Shown here: piece by piece, positions 50,055 to 58,422 of the stretch
Position numbering within the stretch: the stretch's first letter is position 1
How the letters are laid out: the number at the start of each line of letters is the position of its first letter
Position numbers and translations under genes: made by a program
Origin: JACOND01 sp051011135
GTDB lineage: Bacteria; Bdellovibrionota; Bdellovibrionia; Bdellovibrionales; UBA1609
Assembly: GCA_051011135.1 (NCBI GenBank)
Contig: JBPCUO010000056.1
Location: forward strand, 1 to 64,000
DNA length: 64,000 bases
Direction: 5' to 3'
The notes under the pieces: model-generated
Databases searched by the model: none
What the model was told of the DNA's origin: nothing
The model's input: only the letters and a program-made list of their open reading frames with translations

Positions 50055-51494
50055 TTAATTTTTAGAAGCTTGAGAGTAACCTGGTTTCCCATTAAAATTG
50101 TATAGATTTTCTGTCTTGATCAAATCCATATTTTCTTTTAGGAATTGAGATAATAAATTTATAATTTCTTGTGGATCAACGCATGTGTCAGGAGAGGAAA
50201 ATCGACAGCGCCAATGATCTGATTTATCAGAAAGAGGTTCCGCACCTGGCCAAAAATTTAAACCTCGACTAGACACAGAATTTAACTTTAATTGTTTTGT
50301 CTCTTTCGATTTTACTTTTTTAACAAAATCTTCCATTTTATCTACCCTAGCATCTATATAGACATCCACGCCAACAAGTTCCTTTTTTTCTTTAGGAGAT
50401 TCTAATGTTTTTAAATCTTGAGATTTGGTTTTTTGATAGGACACTGGATTTAAATTTTTAGGCTTTTCTCCAAATCGTTTTATAACTGCTTTACCAAATT
50501 CTTTAGTTCCAACCTTTTCATGACTGACACCTTCTTTATAAATATCATAAGTATGAATTCCATCTTCTAAAGTTTTTAACCAAGCGTTTTGTATCATAGT
50601 TGCTTCTTTGTTAAAATTTAAGTGAACTAACATTTGAACAGCCGCTAACAGCAACCCTGAAGGATTTGCTAAATTTTGCCCTGCTCTTCTAGGAGCAGAA
50701 CCATGGATCGCTTCAAACATAGCATACTCTCCACCTATATTAGATGAACCTGCCAAACCTACTGAACCTGTAATTTGAGCGGTAATGTCCGAAAGGATAT
50801 CTCCATAAAGATTAGGTAGTACAATAACATCAAATTGTTCTGGAGAATCAGCAACCTTAGCCATTCCAATATCTACAATCCAATGTTCACTTTCAATATC
50901 AGGATACTCTTTAGATATTTCTTCAAATCTATTATGAAACATTCCATCAGAAATTTTCATAATATTATCTTTAGTAAAACAAGTTACTTTTTTGCGATTA
51001 TTTTGTTTGGCATATTCAAAAGCATATTTAATAATTTTTGAAGATCCTCTATAAGAAAGAAGCTTCAAACTTTGATACACTTCTTGAGTTTGTCGATATT
51101 CAATTCCAGAATAAAGATCTTCTTCATTTTCACGAATAATAACAAGATCCATTTTGGGATGTTTGGTGTCTAAATAAGGATAGTAAGAAACACAAGGACG
51201 CACATTAGCATAAAGGCCTAAACTTTTTCGAACTGTAACATTTAAACTTCTATACCCTCCACCTTGAGGTGTTGTGATAGGAGCTTTTAAAAAAACTTTT
51301 GTTCGATGAAGAGATTCCCAAGTTTTATCTTCAATTCCTGCGAGGTTACCTGCTTTATAAACTTCTTCACCAATTTTAACTTCTTCTATTTCTAAAGGTA
51401 CTTTTGCTGCTTTAAGAATATCTAATGCGACATCCATAATTTCAGGACCAATTCCATTTCCATGAGCAACAGTAATTTTTCTTAAATCAGACAT
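50055..51494 (-). CDS. icd: Isocitrate dehydrogenase, long Thermus/Rickettsia-like type
   Basis: I prefer ATG 51494 ('MSDLRKITVAHGNGIGPEIMD'), giving 479 residues; an ATG at 51533 would add 13 atypical residues. The isocitrate/isopropylmalate dehydrogenase fold shows 'GNGIGPE', 'LNVTVRKSLGLYANVRPC' (substrate Arg and Ser), 'IIRENEEDLYSGIEY', 'VLPNLYGDILSDITAQITG' (metal Asp) and 'EAIHGSAPRRAGQNLANPSG' (cofactor loop). A C-terminal extension of about 140 residues (from around 335) is typical of the Thermus/Rickettsia subtype. The reaction is oxidative decarboxylation of isocitrate in the TCA cycle. Confidence 0.9.
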   Translation of the reverse strand: MSDLRKITVAHGNGIGPEIMDVALDILKAAKVPLEIEEVKIGEEVYKAGNLAGIEDKTWESLHRTKVFLKAPITTPQGGGYRSLNVTVRKSLGLYANVRPCVSYYPYLDTKHPKMDLVIIRENEEDLYSGIEYRQTQEVYQSLKLLSYRGSSKIIKYAFEYAKQNNRKKVTCFTKDNIMKISDGMFHNRFEEISKEYPDIESEHWIVDIGMAKVADSPEQFDVIVLPNLYGDILSDITAQITGSVGLAGSSNIGGEYAMFEAIHGSAPRRAGQNLANPSGLLLAAVQMLVHLNFNKEATMIQNAWLKTLEDGIHTYDIYKEGVSHEKVGTKEFGKAVIKRFGEKPKNLNPVSYQKTKSQDLKTLESPKEKKELVGVDVYIDARVDKMEDFVKKVKSKETKQLKLNSVSSRGLNFWPGAEPLSDKSDHWRCRFSSPDTCVDPQEIINLLSQFLKENMDLIKTENLYNFNGKPGYSQASKN

Positions 51495-51551
51495 ATTAAA
51501 ATTAAAAAAAACACAAAAAGAATTTAAAGGCAATATTTTATAAAAATAAAT

Positions 51552-52619
51552 TTATAAATCATCATAATCTATAACAACTTTTTTAGAAAGAGGATAGCAT
51601 TGGCAAGTCAGCATCTCTAAAGATTCAATATTTTCTTCATCTAAAATACCTTCTTCTAATTGAAAAATCTTACCTTCTTTGAGCTTAGCCATACAAGTCA
51701 TACAAGACCCTGATGCACAAGAAAAAGGAACATTATGCCCTTGATCTAAAAGCTGTTCTAAAAGAGATTTTTCACGATTCATATTTATTTCAATGTCTTC
51801 TCCATTTAAAGTCGCTTTTAAAATTTTAGGCTCTTCTTCTACAGCATATCCTTTTTCAAAAAAAACAGAATACTTATCGGGTTTAGGTCCTAAAACAGGA
51901 ACAACATTAAAATCTTCTTTAAAAATACATGCAGAAGAGCAGCCTTTTTCTAAAAGAGTATCACTAATAAAATTCATATAATCTTTAGGGCCACATAAAT
52001 AAAATAAACTGTCTTTTAATGAAAATTTTTCCAGAACCTTAGATAGTTTTTGGGAGTCTAATCTCGCTCCTTTTTCAGATAAAAGATATTGAATTTCTAA
52101 AGTATCAGGATATTTTTCCTGCCATTGATTAAGAGATTTTTTATACAAAATATCATCTTCCTTTTTATTAGAATAAATTAAAAACATTTTTTTACAAAGA
52201 TTAGATTGTAAAGCTGTTTTTAAAATTGAAAATAACGGAGTAATGCCAATGCCTGCGCTAAATAAAATATAATTTTTATTATCTAAAGTTTTAGGAAGCG
52301 TAAAAAAATTCCCTAAAGGTTTTTGTGATAAAATCTCATCTCCTTCATTAACAAAATCAATCATATAATTAGAAACTATTCCCCCTTCGACTCTTTTAAC
52401 AGAAGTCTGTAAGGGCTCTTCTAAAAAAGGAGAAGAGGAAAGCGAATAGCTTCGCAAGTAATCCTTCCCCTTGATAGAAAATTTAAAAGTTAGAAACTGA
52501 GATGTTTTATAGGAAAAAATAGATTCATGCTCTTTAGCAACAGAAAAATAAAAAGAATAGCTATTCTTTGTTTCTTGCTGTTTTTTAATAACTTTCAAAG
52601 GATAATATTCTAAAGACAT
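51552..52619 (-). CDS. FAD/NAD(P) oxidoreductase with C-terminal 2Fe-2S ferredoxin domain
   Basis: Start at ATG 52619 ('MSLEYYPLKVIKKQQ'); an ATG at 52640 adds seven residues. The 355-residue protein has a ferredoxin-reductase FAD domain ('DYLRSYSLSSSP' near 50, the R-x-Y-S motif), an NAD(P) domain ('FSAGIGITPLFSIL' near 125, 'LCGPKDYMNFI'), and a plant-type 2Fe-2S domain with cluster Cys in 'CASGSCMTCMAK' and 'LTCQCYP'. This order matches PaaE/Hmp-like and vanillate-reductase-like electron-transfer proteins. The electron acceptor is unknown; no partner oxygenase is adjacent, though an aromatic amino acid hydroxylase is encoded about 8 kb away. Confidence 0.88.
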   Translation of the reverse strand: MSLEYYPLKVIKKQQETKNSYSFYFSVAKEHESIFSYKTSQFLTFKFSIKGKDYLRSYSLSSSPFLEEPLQTSVKRVEGGIVSNYMIDFVNEGDEILSQKPLGNFFTLPKTLDNKNYILFSAGIGITPLFSILKTALQSNLCKKMFLIYSNKKEDDILYKKSLNQWQEKYPDTLEIQYLLSEKGARLDSQKLSKVLEKFSLKDSLFYLCGPKDYMNFISDTLLEKGCSSACIFKEDFNVVPVLGPKPDKYSVFFEKGYAVEEEPKILKATLNGEDIEINMNREKSLLEQLLDQGHNVPFSCASGSCMTCMAKLKEGKIFQLEEGILDEENIESLEMLTCQCYPLSKKVVIDYDDL

Positions 52620-52680
52620 TTGATTATTGAAATAATACATTTATAAAAATATTTCAACAATTAATTCTTTTTAGAAATCT

Positions 52681-53547
52681 TCAATACCCCCATTTTACTG
52701 AAGACTTTAACAATGGGGAATCTCCTCGAAGATCTACAATAAGTTGACCTCCTGGCATATCAATAAATACTTCTTTAAAGTGACGACCTTTAGAAGAGCG
52801 AACAAAAGCAGTGGCAATAGATAAAGCTCCTGTCCCACACGCTAAAGTGAAATCTTCTACACCTCTTTCAAAAGTTATACCCTTTAAATAATTATCTTTT
52901 TCTATTTTATAATAGGAAACATTCATGCCTTCTTCTTGGAATTTTTTATTGTATCTCATAGCTTGAGCAAGAGGTTTTAAATCTTCTTTTTGAAAATCAG
53001 ATTCCCATTCTAAAACAGCATGAGGAACTCCTGACACTACAAATGAGTAAGGATATTCTTTGCCTTTATAGGAAAAAAATAAAGAGGATTTAACTATAGA
53101 GTTTTTAGATAATGATATAGACCAATCCCCTTGAAAGTTTTTCATTGCTTTTATAGAAAATTGTCCTAATTGAAAATTTTCAAAATTTAAATTTGTCTTT
53201 CTGCCATAATCTATTAAACAACAAGATGCATTGCCACACATTTCTGGCATAGAACCATCTTTATTATAAAAATCATAATGAGGAATTAAATTTTTAGAAT
53301 CTTTAAAAACAATAAGGCCATCGGAATCCTTAAACTCTTTTAAAGAAAAAATCTCTTTCAAAAAAAAGGATCTCTCTTCTTGAGATTTTTGAGATAATTC
53401 TTCAAAGTTTTTAAAAGGCTGTTCAATTAAACAACTATAAGGGGGCAAAAAATCCATAAGTTTTGCATCAAACCATCTATAGTCAGCCACAAGAAATTTA
53501 TTTCCAGAGGCTGATATTTTTATTAGATATTTATTATTTTTTATCAT
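52681..53547 (-). CDS. dapF: Diaminopimelate epimerase
   Basis: The start is ATG 53547, which overlaps the permease stop as TAATG and has GGAG upstream; an in-frame ATG at 53565 lies inside the permease gene. The 288-residue product converts LL- to meso-diaminopimelate. 'ISASGNKFLVAD' is the N-terminal motif, 'GSMPEMCGNASCC' carries the first catalytic Cys, 'VPHAVLEW' and 'FERGVEDFTLACGTGALSIA' (in parts) the second. Coupling to a peptide importer is unusual and may reflect use of imported DAP-containing peptides. Confidence 0.94.
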   Translation of the reverse strand: MIKNNKYLIKISASGNKFLVADYRWFDAKLMDFLPPYSCLIEQPFKNFEELSQKSQEERSFFLKEIFSLKEFKDSDGLIVFKDSKNLIPHYDFYNKDGSMPEMCGNASCCLIDYGRKTNLNFENFQLGQFSIKAMKNFQGDWSISLSKNSIVKSSLFFSYKGKEYPYSFVVSGVPHAVLEWESDFQKEDLKPLAQAMRYNKKFQEEGMNVSYYKIEKDNYLKGITFERGVEDFTLACGTGALSIATAFVRSSKGRHFKEVFIDMPGGQLIVDLRGDSPLLKSSVKWGY

Positions 53548-54428
53548 TAAGGAATCTCCATCCATTTAGTATCAAAAACATCTCTTAGCCTTTCTCCTAG
53601 AATATTAATACATAAAATTAAAACTAAAATACAAATACCAGGAAATGTAACTAACCACCAAGAACTTTCTATGTAAGCTCTTCCATCAGCAATCATAGAT
53701 CCCCATTCGGAAAGTGGAGGTTGAGCTCCTAAACCCAAAAAACTCAAAGCAGCGACACTTAATATACCTTCACTAAAAGTCAGAATAGCTTGAACAGATA
53801 TTTCCCCAAAGCTATTAGGTAAAATATGATAAAAAATAACTCGAAAAGGATGAGCTCCAAAGCTGATACTTGACTGAACATAATCCTGACCCTTTTCTCT
53901 CAATACAAGACTTCTTACTAAACGAAACATAGGAGGGATGGACATAACACTAACAGCAATACAAGCATTGAAAAGACTAGGGCTTAAAACAGCTATGACA
54001 ATAATAGCAATAAGTATTCCGGGAAAAGACATTAAAGTATCTATCATTCCCATAATAAAAGGATCCATTTTTTTAAAATAACCTGCAATAACTCCTAACA
54101 AACAACCAAAGAAAAGAGAAATGATCATAACTAAAAAACCAACCATTAAAGAAATTTTTCCACCATAGAATAACCGAGACATAAAATCGCGACCTAAATC
54201 ATCTGTTCCTAATAAGAAAGAACTATTCCCTCCCTCTTTCCAAATAGGAGGCAGATTTAAATACTCTTCATAAATCTGATTAGGAGAATGTTTTAAAAAC
54301 CAAGAAGAGGTTAAAGATAAAAAGCAAATAAGGAAAAACACACAAAAACAAATTAAAGATATTTTATCTTTTTTTAATGTTTGAATTATTTTTAAAAAAG
54401 TAGCTTGAAAAGTATTTTTTGATTTCAT
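53547..54428 (-). CDS. Oligopeptide/dipeptide-type ABC transporter permease (DppC/OppC-like)
   Basis: A 293-residue permease of the DppC type with an extra N-terminal helix (about 24-46) before five further helices. 'FLLGTDDLGRDFMSRLFYGGK' (in parts, near 70-90) is the DppC signature ('G-T-D-x-x-G-R-D'), and 'SISFGAHPFRVIFYHILPN' is the ATPase-contact loop. 'LSFLGLGAQPPLSEWGSMIADGR' (in parts) is typical near the C-terminus. It overlaps the upstream permease by four bases and dapF by one. No ATPase gene is in this operon. Confidence 0.93.
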   Translation of the reverse strand: MKSKNTFQATFLKIIQTLKKDKISLICFCVFFLICFLSLTSSWFLKHSPNQIYEEYLNLPPIWKEGGNSSFLLGTDDLGRDFMSRLFYGGKISLMVGFLVMIISLFFGCLLGVIAGYFKKMDPFIMGMIDTLMSFPGILIAIIVIAVLSPSLFNACIAVSVMSIPPMFRLVRSLVLREKGQDYVQSSISFGAHPFRVIFYHILPNSFGEISVQAILTFSEGILSVAALSFLGLGAQPPLSEWGSMIADGRAYIESSWWLVTFPGICILVLILCINILGERLRDVFDTKWMEIP

Positions 54429-55459
54429 TTTATAACTTCCTTTTTTAAAAGAAGATCTCTTATTTTAGGATCTATTTGAGTATAAATAATATCAATCATC
54501 ATATTGATCCCTATAATTATAAAAGAAATTAATAGCACTCCTCCTTTAATGACCGGATAATCTCTAGATAAAACAGCTTGGACTAGCCATTGACCCACTC
54601 CTGGCCAAGAAAAAACTGTCTCAGTTAAAATAGCTCCTGTTAATAAAGTTCCAACTAAAAAACCAATAACTGTTATAATAGGCACTAAAGCATTAACAAA
54701 AGCATGATGAAAAAAAACTTGATAAAAACTAAGTCCCTTACTTTTTGCAGTTCTAATAAAATCCTTAGATAAAGTTTCTAATACACTAGAGCGAGTCATT
54801 CTTACAATAAAAGCAAGTGGTATAGTTCCCAAAACTAAACTTGGAAGTAAGAGATGATTTAAAGCACTTAGGAAAGCCTGCTTACCATCTTCAGAAAACC
54901 AAGAATCTATCAAGTACAAACCTGTAACAAAAGGTATATCATACAAAACACTGACTCTTCCTGAAACAGGAGTTATTCCTAAACCCACAGAAAATATTAA
55001 TATAAGCATGATTCCCCACCAAAAAATAGACATAGAAAATCCAAAAAGAGATAAACCTATAATGGAATGATCTAGTAAGGTATTTTTTTTAAAAGCTGCA
55101 AAAACCCCTAAAGGAATGCCCAGAATAAAAGCCCATAATAAAGCAAAAAAAGTAAGTTCAAAAGTTGCTGGAAAATAAGAAAAAAATTCTTTTGAAACGG
55201 ATTCGCTTGTAACAATAGAATGACCAAAATCACCTTGAAAAATAGACTTTAAAAACAGGAGGTATTGCTTCCCTATAGACTTGTCTAAACCCAGAAGAGA
55301 TCTCATTTCTTGAACGGCTTCTACAGATGCTCCTCTTTCTCCTAAAAGAAGTTGAACAGGATCTCCTGGAGTTACATAAAGCAAGCTAAAGGTAACAACA
55401 GTAACTGTAAATAAAGTTGGTAAAATGTATAAGAGTTTACGAATTAAAAAAGATTTCAT
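54425..55459 (-). CDS. Oligopeptide/dipeptide-type ABC transporter permease (DppB/OppB-like)
   Basis: A 344-residue DppB-type permease with six helices. 'LIRKLLYILPTLFTVTVVTF' (in parts) opens the protein, 'TPGDPVQLLLGERGASVEAVQ' is the conserved periplasmic stretch, 'RMTRSSVLETLSKDFIRTAKSKGLS' (in parts) is the coupling loop, and 'TETVFSWPGVGQWLVQAVLSRDYPV' (in parts) the C-terminal signature. It forms the channel with the DppC-like protein downstream. Confidence 0.94.
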   Translation of the reverse strand: MKSFLIRKLLYILPTLFTVTVVTFSLLYVTPGDPVQLLLGERGASVEAVQEMRSLLGLDKSIGKQYLLFLKSIFQGDFGHSIVTSESVSKEFFSYFPATFELTFFALLWAFILGIPLGVFAAFKKNTLLDHSIIGLSLFGFSMSIFWWGIMLILIFSVGLGITPVSGRVSVLYDIPFVTGLYLIDSWFSEDGKQAFLSALNHLLLPSLVLGTIPLAFIVRMTRSSVLETLSKDFIRTAKSKGLSFYQVFFHHAFVNALVPIITVIGFLVGTLLTGAILTETVFSWPGVGQWLVQAVLSRDYPVIKGGVLLISFIIIGINMMIDIIYTQIDPKIRDLLLKKEVIK

Positions 55460-55467
55460 AAAACTAA

Positions 55468-57045
55468 TTAAGGAGAAATGGAAATAGGATAAAATTCTTC
55501 TGAACCAAAAAGCGGTAAAACATAACCCTTAACCCTAGGAGACATCGCTGTAAAACTATAAGAATTTACTAAAGGCACAAAAGGCATTTGTTGATTAAAA
55601 ATAACTTGAGCTTTTTTATAGAGTTTTATCTTCCTTTTTTTATCAAAAGATTCAATAGCTTTATTCACAACTTGATCATAATTTTTATCACACCATCTCG
55701 ATAAATTAGAACCAGAAGATACCGACTTACAAGAAAGCAATACATATAAAAAGTTACTTGGATCTCCCATATCTGCAATCCAACCACTTTGAATTAAAGC
55801 ATGTTCTCCTTTAATGGCTTTGGAAATATAAGTAGACCAATCATAAGTTTTAAGCTTTACACGAATACCTACTTTTTTTAAATCAGATTGCATGAGCTCT
55901 CCCATTTTTTTTCCATTGGGATTATAAGGACGAGACACAGGTAAAGTCCAAAGATCAATATCAAAACCTTTTTCATAACCTGCTTCTTTTAAAAGTTTTT
56001 TTGCTTTTTGAATATTATAACTAGGACTCTTTATTTTTTTATTATAGCCCCATAAATTGGGAGGGAGAGGAGTATGCGCTAATTGCCCCATTCCTTTATA
56101 AATAGCTTTTATATAAAAGGGACGATTCAAAGAATGAGCAATGGCTTGTCTTACTTTAACCTTCCTTAATATAGGATGCTCTACATTCATCCCTAAATAA
56201 GCCAGATTATAAGTTGTGTTTTGAACAACTTTTATCTCCTTATTTTTTTTCATTAAAGGAAGATCTGTTGGTTGAGGATGAGATATAATATGACATTCTT
56301 TTCTTTTTAGTTTTTGAAAACGAACTGTAGGATCGGGAGTGATTGCAAAAATAATTTTATTTAACGAAGCAGGGCCTAAAAAATATTTATTATTTCTTTC
56401 ATATCTTATTAAATTACTTTTTACATATTTTTTTAAAACAAAAGGGCCTGTTCCTACTGGTTTAAAATCAATATCTCTCTTTTTATTTTTTTTCATTAAC
56501 CAATCTCCATACTCTTTAGAAAGAATAACAGAAAATTCCATAGCTAAATATTGTAAAAAAAGAGGGGAAGGTTTTTTTAAAACAAACTGGATTTTATGCT
56601 GATTTATTTTTTTAATATCTACCAGAAGATTTTGCAAGTTAAGAGATTTAAAATATTTATAACCTCCTCCATTCACTTGATGATAAGGATGTGAAGCTAA
56701 TCTTTGACGATTAAAAGTAAATAGCACATCATCCGCTCCGAAAAATCTAGTGGGTTTAAAGTCTTTTTGATGAGAAAAAGAAACACCTTTTTTTAAATAA
56801 AAAGTATAGGTTTTTTTATTTTTAGAAAGAGACCAACGCTCAGCGAGATGAGGCTGAACGACTCCTTTTTTTAAATCAAATTTCAAAAGTCGATCATAAA
56901 GAAAAGTACTGGCATTAAAAGTAGTCCCGCTAATAGACATTTGAGGATTAAAATAATCAGGATTAGATTCAGAGCAATAAATTAAACTTGAAGAAAAAGC
57001 ATAGGGATTAAAAAAAATAAAACTAAAGATAAAAAAAATTTTCAT
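55468..57045 (-). CDS. Peptide-type ABC transporter substrate-binding protein (family 5)
   Basis: A 525-residue periplasmic binding protein of the DppA/OppA family. The signal peptide is about 1-18 without a clear lipobox. 'YCSESNPDYFNPQM' begins the mature domain, 'HLAERWSLSKNKKTYTFYLKKGVSF' (in parts) is the family signature, 'IKKNKRDIDFKPVGTGPFVLKKYV' (in parts) and 'HSLNRPFYIKAIYKG' follow. 'CSESNPDYFNP' recalls dipeptide- and murein-peptide-binding proteins. The ligand is unknown. Its start overlaps ung by four bases. Confidence 0.92.
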   Translation of the reverse strand: MKIFFIFSFIFFNPYAFSSSLIYCSESNPDYFNPQMSISGTTFNASTFLYDRLLKFDLKKGVVQPHLAERWSLSKNKKTYTFYLKKGVSFSHQKDFKPTRFFGADDVLFTFNRQRLASHPYHQVNGGGYKYFKSLNLQNLLVDIKKINQHKIQFVLKKPSPLFLQYLAMEFSVILSKEYGDWLMKKNKKRDIDFKPVGTGPFVLKKYVKSNLIRYERNNKYFLGPASLNKIIFAITPDPTVRFQKLKRKECHIISHPQPTDLPLMKKNKEIKVVQNTTYNLAYLGMNVEHPILRKVKVRQAIAHSLNRPFYIKAIYKGMGQLAHTPLPPNLWGYNKKIKSPSYNIQKAKKLLKEAGYEKGFDIDLWTLPVSRPYNPNGKKMGELMQSDLKKVGIRVKLKTYDWSTYISKAIKGEHALIQSGWIADMGDPSNFLYVLLSCKSVSSGSNLSRWCDKNYDQVVNKAIESFDKKRKIKLYKKAQVIFNQQMPFVPLVNSYSFTAMSPRVKGYVLPLFGSEEFYPISISP

Positions 57046-57755
57046 TTTGCTGGCCTCTTTGTTTTATCATTTATCAAATGAGCAGACCAATCAATAGGTT
57101 TTATTCCTTTTGATTGTAAATAATGATTAGCCTTTGAAAAATGACGACATCCAAAAAAACCTCTATCTGCTGAAAAGGGCGAAGGATGAGCAGATTGTAA
57201 AACACAATGTTTTTTTGAATCTATTAAACTTCCTTTTTCCTGAGCAGCCTTTCCCCATAAAATAAAAACTAAGTTCTCCTTTTCTGTATTAAGAATATGA
57301 ATAATTTGATTTGTAAATTGCTCCCAACCCCTGCCTCTATGAGAACCTGCTTTTCCCGCTTCTACTGTTAAAGTATTATTTAACAATAGAACACCCTGTC
57401 TGGCCCATTCTTCCAAGCAGCCATGCATCGATATAGGAATATCTAAATCCTCCTTGATTTCTTTGTAAATATTCAAAAGGGATCGCGGTATAGGCACCCC
57501 TAAAGGAACAGAAAAACTCAAACCATGAGCTTGGTTAGGGCCATGATAAGGATCTTGACCTATAATAACAATTTTGACATTTGTAAAACTTGTGATATCT
57601 AAAGCTCGAAATCTGGCATTTTCCTTAGGATAAATAGTTTTTTTCTTCTTTAGCTCATCATCGAGAAAAGATCTTAAATTCTTCATGTAAGATTTATTAA
57701 ACTCAGAAATCAATCTTGATTTCCAAGAAGGATTTATAATAATTTGACTCGACAT
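57042..57755 (-). CDS. ung: Uracil-DNA glycosylase
   Basis: A 237-residue family 1 UDG that excises uracil from DNA. 'IIGQDPYHGPNQAHGLSFSVP' (in parts; catalytic Asp68) is the water-activating loop, 'LLLNNTLTVEAGKAGSHRGRGWE' (in parts) the uracil-binding block, and 'LQSAHPSPFSADRGFFG' the leucine/His loop. AAGGAG is well placed before the ATG. It is the first gene of the peptide-transporter operon and lies 29 bases from the divergent alkyladenine glycosylase gene. Confidence 0.96.
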   Translation of the reverse strand: MSSQIIINPSWKSRLISEFNKSYMKNLRSFLDDELKKKKTIYPKENARFRALDITSFTNVKIVIIGQDPYHGPNQAHGLSFSVPLGVPIPRSLLNIYKEIKEDLDIPISMHGCLEEWARQGVLLLNNTLTVEAGKAGSHRGRGWEQFTNQIIHILNTEKENLVFILWGKAAQEKGSLIDSKKHCVLQSAHPSPFSADRGFFGCRHFSKANHYLQSKGIKPIDWSAHLINDKTKRPAK

Positions 57756-57773
57756 AAATAAAAACTCCTTTTT

Positions 57774-57779
57774 TAATAT
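57774..57779 (+). promoter_or_regulatory. Candidate -10 box of the AAG gene (leaderless)
   Basis: TAATAT ends six bases before the ATG at 57785, so a normal start site would fall on or next to the start codon. A TTGACT is present at 57744-57749, but 24 bases away, too far for a standard -35 box. Confidence 0.35.
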
Positions 57780-57784
57780 AGTCC

Positions 57785-58393
57785 ATGAATCCGTTAAAAA
57801 AAAGTTTTTTTACTCAAGACACTATTGAAGTAGCAAGGCAATTATTAGGCTGCTATTTAATAAGAAAAATAAAAAACAATTTGTTCCTTCGAGGAAAAAT
57901 TGTAGAAACTGAAGCTTATTTAGGAATCCAAGACTCTTGTTGTCATAGCTATAATGGTCTTTATACTGATCGCACAAAAACTATGTATCTTGAAGGAGGG
58001 CATGCTTATATTTATTTCACTTATGGAATGTATCATTGTTTTAACATAGTAACTGCCAAAAAACAGGAGCCTGAAGCTGTCCTTATTCGGGCCTTAGAGC
58101 CTATTGAAGGATTGGAAATTATGAAAAAAAATAGAAAAAAACTGGATCTTGAACAGCTTACAAATGGGCCAGGGAAATTATGCCAAGCTTTAGACATTAC
58201 AAAGAATTTTAATGGAATCGATTTATCATCTTCCTCGGATCTTTATATAGAACAAGGAGAAAAAGTCTCAGAAAATGATATTTCTACTGATATGCGCATA
58301 GGCCTTTCCCCTCATAAAGAAGCTTGTTATTGGCCTCTTAGATTTTTTTTAAACAATAATGAAGCTGTTTCTATCAAGAAACATTTGATGTAA
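57785..58393 (+). CDS. Alkyladenine/3-methyladenine DNA glycosylase (AAG/MPG family)
   Basis: A 202-residue glycosylase of the mammalian-AAG type. 'FTQDTIEVARQLLGCYLIRK' (in parts) is the start motif, 'GKIVETEAYLGIQDSCCHSYNG' (in parts) holds the catalytic Glu ('E-T-E-A-Y') and substrate Tyr, 'TMYLEGGHAYIYFTYGMYHCFNIV' (in parts) is the core, and 'NGPGKLCQALDIT' the DNA-binding loop. It removes alkylated or deaminated purines. TAATAT ends six bases before the ATG with no Shine-Dalgarno, suggesting a leaderless mRNA. Confidence 0.95.
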   Translation: MNPLKKSFFTQDTIEVARQLLGCYLIRKIKNNLFLRGKIVETEAYLGIQDSCCHSYNGLYTDRTKTMYLEGGHAYIYFTYGMYHCFNIVTAKKQEPEAVLIRALEPIEGLEIMKKNRKKLDLEQLTNGPGKLCQALDITKNFNGIDLSSSSDLYIEQGEKVSENDISTDMRIGLSPHKEACYWPLRFFLNNNEAVSIKKHLM

Positions 58394-58422
58394 TGACGGG
58401 GATTTTATACAATAAATTTTAA

